Program-made: the position numbers and the translations under genes
Notes under the pieces: generated by a model
Database searches by the model: none
What the model was told of the DNA's origin: nothing
Seen by the model: only the letters and a program-made list of their open reading frames with translations
Shown: positions 34,158 to 46,711 of the stretch, one piece after another
Position numbering within the stretch: the first letter of the stretch is position 1
How the letters are laid out: each line of letters starts with the position of its first letter
From: Agelaius tricolor
Lineage: Eukaryota > Chordata > Aves > Passeriformes > Icteridae
NCBI GenBank assembly: GCA_023055355.1
Contig: JALJCS010000039.1
Coordinates: 1,443,501 to 1,507,500 of the forward strand
Length of the DNA: 64,000 bases
Reading direction: 5' to 3'

Positions 34158-37100
34158 TCAGCCGTACCAATCATCAACTATGTCTAGAGCTCCAGGGGCA
34201 ATGGGAGATGCTGTCCTCTTCAGTGTCTCCTGGTGCTGTTCTTGGGACACTGGCTCACTGGATCCAGAAAAGGACCCTATTTCTTCAGGTCTTAGGCCTA
34301 ATTTAGCATGACTTTCAAAGTTAGAGCAGGATGGGCTGGCATTGTTCTTTGGGGATTCTAGGCCTGGAACAGAGAGAAAGAGAGCCATGGTCAGAGCCTG
34401 GATCTGCAGTGACCTGAGGAAAGCGTCCAGCCAGGGCCACCCCACCCAACTCTTGCCATGGCCGAGAGAGCAAGAGAGAGGTGTTGCCAACAGGATCAGC
34501 AGCATGCTGTAGGCCAGGAATTCCGCCCGTGTCCCTGAAATCTCTGTGTGCTCTTCCTACGCCACCTCTTGTCAACACATTGAAGGAAGCCCACTGCAGC
34601 CGGGACAGGGTTTGCAGCTCCCTGCTCAGGCATTGCAGCTCGCTGGCCCAGGCCACTGCCCTCACTCACCCTGACTGTGATCCTGGAGCTCTTGCTGCTG
34701 CTCCCTCATCCTGGGAAACCCGGCCATCTCTGAGAACAAAGAATTCATCTTGGCCCTAGTGGCACAGCTCCCTGCCGGCGGCGCTGCCGGCGCTGTGGCC
34801 ACATGGGCTGCTGGCCAGGCAGGGCTCAGCCCAGGCCCTTGCCACACGCTGCCGCCCCAGGGCACGGCTGCCAGAGGGCGGCAGCAGCAATGCCCAGGTC
34901 AGGCGGGGCTCCACGGTGCCGGGCCCGGCTGGCGCTGCCGGGGCAGCAGGCGGGGCTGGGGCCCAGCTGCGGCAGGCCGGGCCGTGGAGGGAGCCCGGGC
35001 TCGTGGCTCACCCATGAACCTGATGGCCGCCTCTCGCAGGGACTCCTGTGGGCTCTGCAGGTAGCGCAGGGCCCGGCGCAGGTGCTCGGCCGCTCCGCTC
35101 CTGTGCTCTGCCAGCTGCAAAGAGCGGCAGGAGGGAAGGGTTGGCGTGGGCTCAGCCCCTGGGCCGGGCGCTGCCTGCGCCCGGCCCCGGCCTCCCCTGG
35201 CCGCACAGGCCTGAGGCGCGGCCAGCAGCCGCTGGCCAAGGGCTCCCGAGGGCCGGGGGCAGAGGGCCGGCTGCTGCCCGGGGAGCCGCGGTGCCGGCCC
35301 GCAGCCCCGCCGGGCCGGGGCTCCATGGGCACCCGGCTGGGGCCCACGGGAGCCTGGAGAAGAGCCCCCGTGGCCTCTGGCTGCAGCAGCGGGCAGGGGC
35401 ACAGCTGCCCGGCCCCGCGCACTGAGCGCCGCCCTCAGAGGCCTTCTCCGGGCTGAGCCTGGGCCTTCCAGGCCCTCCTTACCAGGCACTCATCGACCCT
35501 CAAGGGTGGCTGCTTCTTCAACAGCTGTACCAGCTTCCTCCTCTTCAGGAACTCAGCCACACGAATCAGCGTTTCCCGAGAGGCCTGGAGAGCAGCAGAG
35601 ACCCAGAGATGGCCCCACAGCCCAGGGCCCAGGACCCACATCCCTGTGCCAAGACCTGGAGGAGGCATCAGCCCGTGAGGCACCAGGGCAGGAGGCAGCC
35701 AAGCCCCCTCCCAGAGATCCACCAGCATCACAGGAAACCTCACCTTTGCCACGTCCCAGTTCTTATCATGACAGAAAATTAAAAGTTCATACAGGCTCTT
35801 GCTCACAATTGTCCTCAGGGGCTTTTTTCCCTCATCCACTACCAATTCTATCACCTTGCTGAAGAGTTGAATGGAGAGCACCTGCACATGGCTGTTGTCC
35901 TAGAGGAAACAAAAGACCTACATCAATTGCTCCAGTCCCAGCTGGGCAAAGGCCTGAAAATCCAGAGGGCACAAAGTTTCTGGGAAACACCTGATGCCTG
36001 TGGCTCAGGATGCAGAAGCTTACGTGGTCAAAGAGCAGCAGCAGTGCCTCAGCCAGCTTTGGGGCAGTGGTGCTGGATACCAGGATGCCTTTGTGCTGGA
36101 GCACATTTGTGAACACAGAGAGGGTCATGCAAACCACCTCTCCTTCTGCATCATCCAGCAGCTCCAGAAGGCTTGGAGACAGAGAGCACATTCTCCTGGC
36201 CTGTGTGGAACACAAGGCTGTGCTGGGAAGCCAGGGACGGCTGCACTGCCACCACCGCCCTGGCACTGCAAGGCCACCCTGCTGCTGCAAGGCCCACAGG
36301 CCAAAGGCCTGAGCCAAAGCCCTGGGCAGGTGAGGCAGGAGAGCTGGGAGCAGCTGCCTCAGCTCCTGAAACCGTGCCAGCCCAAGGGGCTGCTTTCCCC
36401 AGTGCAGCTTCAGCCGCTGTCCCCTTCTCACCATCAAGAGATCCTTGCTGACCACCACAAGACCTCTGAGTGCCAGGCGATGCCTCTCCCTACACTTGCT
36501 GTGCAGGAACCTCAACAAGACCTTCAGGACACTGCCACCACATTTCCTCAAGTCCAGGCACTCGAGGACCTGCAAGGCACAGGGCAGTGACAGGGAGCCG
36601 GCCAGCAGGAGCCCGGAGCCGCACAGAGCTGGGCCCAGGCAGCAGCAGCAGCAGCACAGTGCACGGGCACCGTCCTGGCAGCTGTGGCTGTGAGAGGGCA
36701 GAGAGCTGTGAGGAAGCGCTGGCCTTGAGGCTCACCTCCACAAAGAATGCCAGGAAGGGCAGATCCCGGTATGGGTCCTGCCTGCTGAGCTGCCTGAGCA
36801 AGTGGAGTGCGATGCGAGAACACAAAGGGACCAAGGTACGGCGCATCTCCCTGGCAGGGGGAAAAAGGCACCAAGACCCTGAGGTGGGGAAGCAAACCTT
36901 TCCCAGGACTGACTCAGAGAGGTCTGGTTTTTCCCCAGCATCCCTGGAGGGCATGTGGGTGCTCTGGCAGGCGGCCACTTCTGGACACCCTCCTCTCCCA
37001 GCCTTTTCCAGTCTCCTTGGCTGTCCCTCAGTGACGAGGCTCTGTGGCCCATGACCACAGGGACTGAGTGGGGCACAGGGCACAAATGCCGGGGGCAATG

Positions 37101-39425
37101 GGGACAAGGGGGTCTCACCTGGCCAGCAGACCCACGGCATAGTGCTGGGTGTGAGCACACAGCAGCGTTTCCCAGCCATGCTTGCGCTCCATAGCCATCA
37201 CCTCATTGTCACAGTGCAGTAGGTAGAGCAGAGCCTTCATGGCCTGCACTGCAAACCTGTGTGCAGAGCAAAGCCCAGGTCACACTGGGAGCACTGGCAC
37301 TGGCCACAAAGGCATGGGAAGGCCAGGAGGACTGGGACCTGTTGGAATTGCTGGGAAGGTGGTGTTCCTCCTGGCATGCTCTCCAGAAATTTCCAGCTTC
37401 CACTGGTGGCATCTGCTGTGTGGCGATGACAACATGGAAGAGCAGTGCCACAAACAGGCGGGAGGAATAAAGGATCATGGCCTCGTGGCACTTGGGCACC
37501 TGGAGAATCACCCAGAGTGCCAGAGTTGCCTGCAAAAGAAGCAGCCCAAGACAGGACTCAGTGCCGAGGTGTCCATGGGGCAGGGCCCAAGGGCAGATGC
37601 AGGAGGAGCAGCGGGTCTGGTGCCCCCTGAGCCTGCCCCTAGCCCAGGGTTCAGCCCAGCGCCTGAGGCATAGAGAGGACAGAGAGCTGCTAGCGAGGTG
37701 ACTGAGGGGTAAGCAGAGGCCAAATCCAGAAACTCACAGCCAGGGCAAAAACGTCCCTGTCGTCCCCATCAGAGGTGCGTGTGCTGTGCAGTGGCCAATC
37801 CTCCATCACGCAGAGCAGTGTTGGCAGCACTTTCTCCACTGCTGGTCCCGATGAGCCTATGGTTCTCCACATCATTGTAGCAGCTCTGTGGGATCAGAGC
37901 TCTGTATCAGGGGCATCTCAGTCCCAGTACCATGCCCTGTGCAGCTGTGGGGGCCCAGGTGACAGAGCCCCAGTGCCCTGAGGGGCAGGGAGGGAGCATT
38001 GGCAGCAGGTTTGGGAAACAGAGGGGCCCCAGGGTCCTGGACCTCTCTGCCTGTCTGGCAGAGACCATAGCACAGGCTGTGCAGGGCCAAGGGCCCTAAA
38101 GGCTGGTGAGCCCTGAGCTGTGCAGGAATGTGGGCCCCGTACCTGTCACACGTTGGGGCACAGCGCAGGAGGGTCAGCACCACGTCAGCAGGGTGTTCTT
38201 CAGCCAGCGTCACAATGTCACTTTTCAGCCTGGCATCCACAGTGCCATGGGACACCAGCCTCTGGTGGATGCTCCTTACAATGGCTGGCACCTGGAGGAG
38301 CCATGGGGAAGACTTTAAGCACTGTCTAAGGCAGCAATTTCCCCAGCTTCCCCCAAGAAGTGCTTCCCTTCCGGTCACTCTGTGCTGGACTCAAAGGCTG
38401 AGGCGGCCCAGGGACCGTGGCTTTAGGGGACACGATCCTGGCAGGCCTCCAGGCCTGGCCTCGGGTTGCTTACCTGCTGCTGAGGAGAAATAGCACTCTC
38501 CTTGAAAAAATCCTCAGTGGGAGCATGAATCCCAGTGGGAGCTGGCATGGTGCCAGTGTTTGTGATGCCCTGAGTCATTCTGGTGTCAGGGTTTCTGATG
38601 GCCATGTTCCCAGTCATTGCCATGTGAACAGCCTTCACCCTTTGATAATTCATTGCATGATTTCCTGAGTGTGCTGTCCATTCTGGGCCGGCATGAGGCT
38701 TTGACTGGAACTGGGTCGGCCTGGAGTCAGGCTGGGCTGGGCCCTCAGCTGCTGAGGTGCCGGTCTTCCTACGTCGGATGCGCAGGAACTTCCGTAACCT
38801 CTGCAGCAGAACAAAGGACAGGGAAGGCAGGGACGTTGCATGGCGTGCTCCAAGCATGGTGTTGGGCTGAGCAGGGACAGCAGGCCCAGCCCAGCTGGGG
38901 GTGGCTGCAGGTACCTTCAGGGTTTGGCGGAAGCGGCCAGGGCGAGGTTCCTGCTCTTGTGTCTTGTCCAGGGCTGCACCTGGCAAAGAGCGAGCACAGC
39001 CAGAGCTGAGGGGCTGCGGGAGAGGCTGGAGAACACAGCCCAGCCCTTCACCCCCCAGGCAGGGAGAGCCCTGGGATGGCCCAGGGGATGGAGCACGGCC
39101 ACTGCGGGGTGTCTGCCCAGCCCCTGTTCCATCCTGTCTGTGGGCATGTCCCCAGGGGATGGGATGGGATGGGATGGGATGGGATGGGATGATATGGGAT
39201 GGGATGGGATGGGATGGGATGGGATGGGATGGGATGGGATGGGATGGGATGGGATGGGGCCAAGCTGGCTGTAGCCATCAGCCCTGTGGCCCAGCTCTGC
39301 TACTCACCATCCTTCAGTGTCTGGATCTGTTCCAGATCTTCAGGCTGTTGTGCTTGGGCGGCTCCAGGGTCATTCTTTTTTTTCCCCCTGAAGACTTTGA
39401 AAGGGCTGAGAAATCTGTCCGCCAT
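34158..39425 (-). CDS. maestro HEAT-like repeat (MROH) family protein, gene B
   Basis: Fifteen exons, 730 residues, no interruption. In transcript order: 39308-39425, 38915-38979, 38474-38800, 38143-38291, 37738-37885, 37339-37529, 37119-37256, 36736-36850, 36432-36569, 36024-36200, 35744-35899, 35483-35584, 35012-35114, 34670-34729, 34158-34363 (2193 bases). The start ATG at 39425 (MADRFL) is fixed by an in-frame TAG about 36 bases upstream. Exon lengths equal those of gene A except exon 3 (+18 bases, an inserted GIHAPT-like segment) and exon 14 (+3). Exon 6 appears identical to gene A, whereas exon 4 differs at 10 of 49 residues. Exon 14 reads EMAGFPRMREQQQEL instead of the GMAGRHLRGQQQEL type. 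The C-terminus ends DIVDDWYG. HEAT-type helices suggest a scaffold role; the substrate or partner is unknown. Confidence 0.85.
39155..39259 (+). repeat. (GGGAT)n tract in intron 1 of MROH gene B
   Basis: About twenty GGGAT units with one interruption (gatgatatggg, about 39186-39197). This is the longest of the three tracts. Confidence 0.9.
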
Positions 39426-39439
39426 TCCACCACCCAGCC

Positions 39440-39745
39440 TTGACGGCACCTTCTAGAAAGATGCCTCAGGATATTGCCAAGTCAACAATTGCAGTTGTGC
39501 CTTCGAGGCACCTGTGACAGGGAAGCCTCAGGAAGGCTGCAGGACAGGAAGTCCTGCACTTTGGTCTTTAGGGCTCCTGCCACAATGACAGGAGACTCCT
39601 CATTAACAATTTAGGTGACCAGATCCCACGGTCTGGACTTGATGGCACTGACAGTGAATGCGAGATGCCTTGGAAAAGTTCTGAGTCACCAAGTCCCGCA
39701 GTCTGGCCTCACAGTCAGCTGCAGTAACAACGCCTCGGAAAAGCT
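39440..39745 (-). repeat. 5' minisatellite upstream of MROH gene B (about 4-5 units)
   Basis: Imperfect units of 70-71 bases (for example 39517-39587, 39600-39670, 39661-39730), each with a caagtcc(c/t)gcagtctgg-like core. The family is the same as before genes A and C. The unit repeats in different frames, so it is not a clean protein repeat here. Confidence 0.6.
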
Positions 39746-40065
39746 CTGGGTGGGACACGAACGAGCGCGCTGTGCAGGGGCTCCTCACAGCACTGCTCTG
39801 TCCCGTTGTGCCCCGTTGCGTGTTCCCAGCACCCGGGCAAGCTTCTATTTCCCACGTGTCACAAAGGGGCCTTGGACACCGGGTTCCGTTCCATGGCACG
39901 GTGACCGTGCTGCAGCGTGCCAGCCAGGGCCTTTGCACACACTGCCGCCTGCCCTGGGGCCGCCCCCAGCCCAGCCAAAGTGGTCCAGGCTGAAAGGAAT
40001 GCCTGGCCCCAGGTGTCTAAGACAGCCCCACAGGATCTTTAGGAAGGGCTCAGAGCATCAGAAAA
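39746..40065 (-). promoter_or_regulatory. conserved upstream block of MROH gene B (candidate promoter)
   Basis: Homologous to 8291-8510 and to 56396-56720; the match to gene C extends furthest and ends near 40065. It contains cacgtg (39855) and accgggttccgttccatg. Promoter function is inferred only from conservation. DNA from 40066 to 40560 has no recognised gene. Confidence 0.35.
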
Positions 40066-40689
40066 CGCTGCCCTGCTCTGCGGGCTCAGGGCAGCAGAAG
40101 GAGCCCCCAGGGCTGTCGACGCAGCCACGCTGGGAAGGGCCCGGGGCCTTCCAGGGAAGCTGGCACGGCCTCCTTGGGACACGTCCCGGTCCATGGCCAT
40201 CCTAAACCTGCGGGTGTGACACGCACAGGGAACGTGTGGGCCCGGGCACGAATGCTGCTCTGAGCCCTGGGGCCCGGGCAGCGCTGACAGCAGCAGCTGT
40301 GGCAGAGTCCCTGCCCAAGCAGAGCTGCCACCCCCGAGCCCTGGCAGGGCTGGTGCCCGTCTCCTGCCCCAGAGACCTGTGCCCCCGGGGGGCTTCTGTG
40401 CCACAGGGAGCCAAAGCCCACCTGCATTGGGGGCTGATGGCAGGAGCATCTGGAGCAACTGCTGCCAACACTTGGTCTCTGTCCAAAGCTCTTACTCCGT
40501 GCTGGAATTATTTTCTCATTGAAGTCATTTGCCGCAGGACAAAAACATCTTTACCCTGAAAACACAGAAGAATCTGGCATTAAAGAACCCTCACTTCAGG
40601 AAAGCTTTACCTCTCATTGCTCAACTCGCTCAAGTAGTTCAAAAAAACTGCACACTTCCCAAATTAATTGAGATGCCCTAAGATCATTG

Positions 40690-41135
40690 TGAGAAACAAG
40701 GCTCACTTTTAAAATTTCAAAGGTTTATTAAACCTTAACAAAAATACAACAAAGAGCGATTAAGGAAAAATTACAAGACTGCGAGTCTCCATCAAAAGCC
40801 ACGTGCTCATCTACAAAATGGATGCTCTGCCTTTTATACCCTTAGCCCCTCTCAAAGTTTTGTCAGTCAACTCTTTCCCTGCCATCCAATGGTGGAAGTC
40901 ACTTTCTTACACCTTGACTGGAGGTCAGGTGTTGCCATGCTCTGCCTCCTGGTAACAAGCTCTCCCTCCTCTAAATGCCCCACTAGTGACAGCAATAAGG
41001 GGGGAAGGGAAAGAGTACTATGGAGAGAACATGCAAAAATAACATAACTGTACAGCTATAAAAATTCTCTTATCGTACACATAATATTCATCTCTTAATT
41101 GTGAGAGCCAACCATCTCCTCATTCATTTATAACA
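40690..41135 (-). mobile_element. solo LTR-like element, minus orientation
   Basis: On the minus strand it has TATAAAAG (plus 40831-40838) and, about 105 bases further, AATAAA (plus 40724-40729), with TG...CA ends at about 41135 and 40690. This spacing of TATA box and poly(A) signal is that of an LTR. No target-site duplication could be recognised. Confidence 0.55.
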
Positions 41136-41589
41136 ACGTGAAAGGTTTTCAAGGTTGCTTCCAACTCAAAGCAGTAACTCATTTGCCTTAATGTCAACCA
41201 CTGAGAGTCACTTTAGAAAACGTAACACAGAAGCAAAAAAAATGGCCATCCATTGGTTTGCAAATGTTTTTCTGTGAAGGGATGATAATACCATAATTCT
41301 AAAGGAATAAAAGCCCTCATGGAATGAAAGTCCAGTCAGTGTTACAAAAGGAAACTGAACAAATGAGTAGATTCCAAAAAGGTCAGTCCTCCCCCGGTAG
41401 AGATAACTTAGTGGCCAATAAAGTACAGCTCTGCCTTCTTGTTCCCTGCGGGAGAATCACGACCTGGGGGCCACGTTTGGACACTTTGGCAGGACAGGGA
41501 CTGGCTGTGGTATAAGGTGTGTAATAAAGAGAGGGAGAACAAGGAGGAAAGAAAATCCAGGAAATGCAGATTGTTGGTGGAAGATTAGG

Positions 41590-42260
41590 ATTTTCTTTGA
41601 AGGATTTTGTTTGGTTCACTGGAAAGACAATTGACTTTGAGCTGCAGAAAATGAGTACCCACCGGCACTATCAGGGAGGACTAGAGGAAGGGCAGAATAT
41701 GTCCCTGGATGAACTGCTTAGAAAGATACAGCAAGTGTATGTAAAAAGGGATGCTGAAAAGGAGAAAGCAAGGACAAAGGTGATGGCAGAATTTTTACAG
41801 CCCCGAGGGCCCCAGGACCCAAGTGGTTCCCCATAATAGAAGGGACAGGGTCGGCTACAAGGAAGTGGCAGAAGCATTCCCTCCTCAGCAGGGGAGAGCC
41901 AACCCAAACAGCAGCTGGGAAAGAATCAGTGTGCTATCTGCTGGGCAGAGGGACACTGGGAGTGGGAATGTTCACAAAAACAGCTGGACCCTCAGGAGGA
42001 GGAAGTCCAGGGGATAATGGAGATGGATTATTAGATGTGTCAGGGGCTCCCATTGTAGCAGGGACACACCACACCAGAGCCCTTGTTAACTTTTAAAGTG
42101 GGTTCAGATGGAGAGGAGGTGTGTCTCCTAGTAAAGACGGGGGCCTCTCTATCCACCTGAAATTTTCTCCCTAAGGTGGGAGAATTGTCAAAAATATCTT
42201 CAATTATTCAAGGGGTTGTGGGAATTGTAGTTTATTCAGTAGGCTTGGAAGTTTGAAAGC
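41590..42260 (+). pseudogene. gammaretrovirus-like gag-pro remnant
   Basis: 41670-41836 encodes a capsid C-terminus/spacer-like charged helix (LDELLRKIQQVYVKRDAEKE...), stopped at 41834. Shortly after, in another frame, comes a zinc knuckle CAICWAEGHWEWEC (about 41925-41970), then stops, then a protease-like start VCLLVKTGASLST (about 42120-42160), in which the usual aspartate before TG is lysine. The single knuckle with a charged helix before it fits class I (gamma-like) ERVs. No pol follows. A twofold repeat of about 70 bases (gaattggcag...ccaattctg) lies at 42410-42510. Confidence 0.55.
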
Positions 42261-42659
42261 ATCTTTCTCTGAAGGAATTGTGGATATTGTGGTCAATGGG
42301 TTTAGGGATTTAATTCCTTTGTCTATGGGGGTTTTTGTGCAGAGCTGACAAGCTCCTGTTTGGAGGGGACCCATGCCCCTGTGCTTTTTGTGTTTTGTTG
42401 TTAAAAGCCAGAATTGGCAGGTTTCAGTCCTGAAACCAATTCTGCAGCTCCACCAGTCTGTGGTTTGTTGTGGAGAACTAGAATTGGCAGTTTTAGTCCT
42501 GAGGCCAATTCTGTAGCGGCTGCCTTGTGGAGATGGTGTTGTCCCTATGCAAGCCTAGGTATTTATCATGCAGCTTCCTCTGTGGGGGCTATAGGAAAAC
42601 TTCAGGGGAAAATATTTTGTTATTCTTCCTCGGTTAATTTAGTAGTCGCCTCCCTACAC

Positions 42660-42960
42660 CTGGGGTGGACTTGATGAAAATAAAAAAAAGGATAAGGGGA
42701 AATTGGCTACTGAAAAGATGATTGGTTATTAAAAAAGTGATTGGTTGTTAAGAAAGGCTCTAGGCAGTGGCATTGCTTGCTGCAGAACTTGATCATGTCC
42801 AAAAGGCAAGTCAGTGGAATAAAAGGAGCAAGCTGCTAAGGTGAACTGCTCCAGGATGAGAAGCAAAAGCCTGCTAAAACCCTGAAATAAAAGCAACTCA
42901 GATGCTTAATTCACGGACTGCAGCTCTTGCAAAACATTTTAAAAGAAGTCTCACTCCCTC
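42660..42960 (+). mobile_element. possible LTR fragment
   Basis: Repeated gattggtt boxes, AATAAAAGG (about 42818) and AATAAAAGC (about 42886) in a short span resemble LTR regulatory DNA following the gamma-like remnant. Boundaries are unknown. 42961-43680 holds no certain gene. Confidence 0.3.
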
Positions 42961-43686
42961 CGCTGAACAATCTATTGGAGGAAACCCCACTGAACACCTG
43001 TGGGAAACAACAAAAGGTGGAGGAGGGTGGGGAAGAACACACGCTCAACCCTCTCCCCACTCCAGGCACGTTAACGTTACAAAAGCTAACCCTATAATAA
43101 ATAACCCTGAATTTACTGCCAACTCTGAACCTGGAGATGTCTCGTTCATTGATACTTCAGCCAAAAACATTGATGGTAAAAGTATAGAGCTGTTGTTACA
43201 CCCCAGGTTGCAGCTTAGCTTATTGAGTTTCTTATCAGTTGACCAGAGTGTTTTGTTACTTTTGACATGTAGGGGTCATGCCAGGTCTGGATGGTTTTGT
43301 TTAAGCCTCAGCTGGCACTGGGAACACTGTGTGGGCACTGGGCACTGAGAATACTGTTCCACATCTTTCAGGGCAATTGCCAGCCTCAGGTTTGTGCTGC
43401 AAAAAACAATTTCCATTGTGCCCTATTTCACAATGTAACCATTGATCAAATTGTGTGCTGTGGATCAATTTTTGTCTTTCTGACTTTTGTCAGCTGCTCC
43501 ACTTGATCATTCTATGATATTTGTAAAATCTGATGGTCCGCATGGGTTTTAACCCATCCTATATGGATTTGTTAGGATTGAGTTTGTAAAAACAACCATT
43601 CAAATCCTCCCTTTGCCAAAACTCTTTTCCATTCACTTGCCAATGAACATTTCCACTGACAAAATCACCGTGTGGCACCTACTGGG

Positions 43687-43785
43687 CCAGGGCTCCATGG
43701 GCACCCGGCTCGGGCCCACAGGAGCCTGGAGCAGAGCCTGCGTGGCCCAGGGAATAGAACGGCTTGGGTAGGGGCACAGCTTTTT
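43687..43785 (-). pseudogene. orphan fragment of an MROH intron
   Basis: The segment with ggctccatgggcacccggct and ggagcctggag matches the intron between exons 12 and 13 of MROH genes A (about 4065-4145) and B (about 35310-35400). No MROH exon lies beside it. It is probably the relic of a further degenerate MROH copy or of a small duplication. Confidence 0.5.
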
Positions 43786-44604
43786 ATTGAGTGTAAGAAA
43801 TGTTTCAGTCTGCTAAAACTTCAGGAATTGCAAGTTCAGTTTCTAAGGCTGCCTTCTCAGAATAGTTTACATTAGAAAGCTTACATTACTCTTTAGTATC
43901 ATATATCCTTAAAGGAGACCAAAAAAAATAATCTGTGCAGAATGACTGAGGAATGACTGTTATTTTCTTAAGCTAATGTACAGTACCCAGTGCAAAGGGC
44001 TGCAAGTGTTAAAGGTCGGGATATTGCCAATACCTAGACATTAATAACTCATGTTAATATTAAGACTACAAGACAGCCATGTCTACCCCCAGCTACTACT
44101 TACAAGAGAGTGACATGTTTTTATAGGGGCAGGTGGGAGATCACGATTGGGATTTCCTCGCTAACAAATTTTCAATCCAAAGTACTAAGATAAATTCAAG
44201 AGCCAGAAGCACATAGTCACATAAAAAATAGAGAGATACAATTAGGAGCAGCCACAGTCTTAATCTGCCATTAGGTATCTACTGCAGGCCCTAAATTCCA
44301 GTCAGGAAACTTATGTGAGTTGTGTTTTATATGATGGTTTCACTTCCTCATCTCGTACAGCAATAGAATTGTGTGCATTGTAACTTCCCAAGAGCACAGA
44401 GAGTGCTCATCATGGTCTTTCTCAGCAGGAAATGTGGGCACGTATTTAAGAAAAAACTGATGTGAATGTGTAACAGACTATATCTATAGAGATGAACTAC
44501 CTACAGTTTGCAATTCCAAAAGAAAAAAAATTTAACACATCAGGGAAAATAAAAAGCAAGGCCAAAAGCAGAGTGCCTTTGAACTAAAAGCAACTATTAA
44601 CTTC

Positions 44605-46067
44605 CTTTTTCTATACAAGGCTTGACACCAATCATGATAGATTCACCAAAAACTTTTCCATCTTTGCTTAAGGCTTTCCGGGCTTGAAGCTTAGACTGAT
44701 ATCGAATATGCATCCAGTTTCCTGTGTTGGACATCTGAATGAGATCAAGTGAAAATTGTGAAATGTAGTTTTTTAAATGCTTGATTCACAATGTTTTCTG
44801 ACATAAGTGTCAAACTAAGACATACCACATGCTTGAATATGTTTCCATACTGAGCAAACTGTAGTAGAATCTAGGAAGCTGATGCTTGAGGAAATCTGAA
44901 AGACAGAATTGAGTGTAACCACTTAAACCACTCATAAAATTGAGTGGTTTAAGAATTCAGGTGTTAAGATCCAACCCTATGAAGCATTTACAGAAATGCA
45001 GAAGAGAGCACTGTAATATCAGAAGCAGTGACTTGAGAAATACCACCTTCTAGGCACTTTAGCACACACCCCAACAGCAGAATGGTGCTTTTCTAACTAG
45101 AAAAAATCATGTGTAGCTCAGTTTAAATGGCTAACTGAAATGTATGTGTTTGCTTGCTTTAACCATAGCTGTACTTGCAGCACATACCAATGCCAGACAA
45201 CATCAATGCCCCCAAGTATTTTTCTCGTATGCTCTAAAGACTTCCCCCAGGTTTTTCCAATACTTTGGAAATCAACTTACCCAAATACAGTTACCCATGT
45301 GTCATCAAGTTGATCTTGTGAAGGAAGGGAATCACCTTGAGTATCAAAAGGATCCAGCTGAGCAGGAGATAGAGTAGTCTTCTTAGGCTGCCCAGTACTT
45401 GCAGGGCTGAACATGCTTGAAGAAGCTGTTCATTTGAAATGATATTGCTGAACAGATTTCTTTTGCAAGGCAGAGGTTTATTAGAAAAGAATAAATTCAG
45501 TGTCAAGCATTTCACTTGGATGTGGAAGAGTTTGATGGGGATTTACTCACAGACAGAACAAGTAAGTCAATCCTAACTTCACATCTGCAAACACACTAGG
45601 AAGTTTTTAGGACTAGCAACCTAGTGTTCTCTTCAACTTCAAAACACCAATAGCTTAATACAGTTGCCAAATAGGAGCAGGCCAACACAATAAAGCTTAG
45701 CAAGAAGCCACCAGTTCATACACAAGATATCAAACCTTGTGAAGATGGAAGGCAATCCATCAATCTCAGCTTCTTCACTCAATTACAACCACCTCTGTGC
45801 TCAGTTCAACACCACATTTGGAACAGGGAACAAGAAAAGCTGCTTGAAACTCAGTCTCAGAAAAAATAATTATTTCCTACTCATACCCACATACCTTTTG
45901 AAAAGCTAACAAATACACCACCTCTTCATAAACTAGCAAGGAACTGATGTAGCTTGAACAGGGATGATTTTTCTGTATTAAAGAAAGCAGTAAGAAAAGA
46001 GAACAGAAATTTTGACAGGACATCTACCTGCTCCTGGAGTTGATGGCAGAATTCCAGTGGATGGGCT
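44605..46067 (-). pseudogene. NUP35: unprocessed nucleoporin NUP35 (NUP53) gene fragment
   Basis: Four exon remnants on the minus strand keep intron positions: 46028-46067, 45281-45425, 44826-44895 and 44605-44734. The second encodes an [22 protein letters not shown] segment ending TWVTVFG; the third and fourth encode the RRM-like Nup35 domain ([49 protein letters not shown]). Phases still join. Exon three carries an in-frame TAG (plus 44871-44873) and exon four lacks a proper donor at its end. The N-terminal exons and the C-terminal part were not found. Retained introns show a DNA-level copy, not a retrocopy. NUP35 itself belongs to the nuclear pore inner ring; this copy is not functional. 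43786-44600 and 46068-46610 show no other exon. Confidence 0.85.
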
Positions 46068-46711
46068 CTGTGATAAAGTAAAGCTGGCCTGTATTAATAT
46101 ACAGAAAGTAACAAATTATTCTTATAGGTATACTGCTCAGATCAAGTGATTTAAACCTTCAGGTAATAATATTAATTCTTTGCCTTAAGTTATTCTTAAC
46201 TTTTTAGAGAACAGATATTTGCATGTATATTTAACCAAAGATTACCAAGAGCTATTAATGAAAAGTTATTTGACAGCATATTTGACATATGCTTTGTGAA
46301 ACAAAGTAGCTTTAAGTATCAATAATCAGAAACCTTCTTAGAATAGTTCAATGCACTACTGCTGCACTGTAATAATTCACACATTCATATGCATCCTGAT
46401 GGGAAGGATATTAGTATCCTAATTTTATCAGCCTTTTCACTGCCTAAAGGGTTCAGAAATCATGGGAACATAACCTTCCCTTCTATGGAGACTATTACTA
46501 GACTTACTTTCCTGCTCAACTATTTAGTGCATAGAAGGAAAGAATACTTTGAGTTTTAGATGGTAGCACTTGTTTTGGTTTTTTTTTTTTTAAACGTACG
46601 ATTTCAACACTCAAAACAATTTTAGTCTACTTTTAGCCTGAATTATGGCATTTCTTAGATTCAAGATCAAACAGCCTGGAGATACCTGTAGACCTAGCAA
46701 CATAGGTTCTC

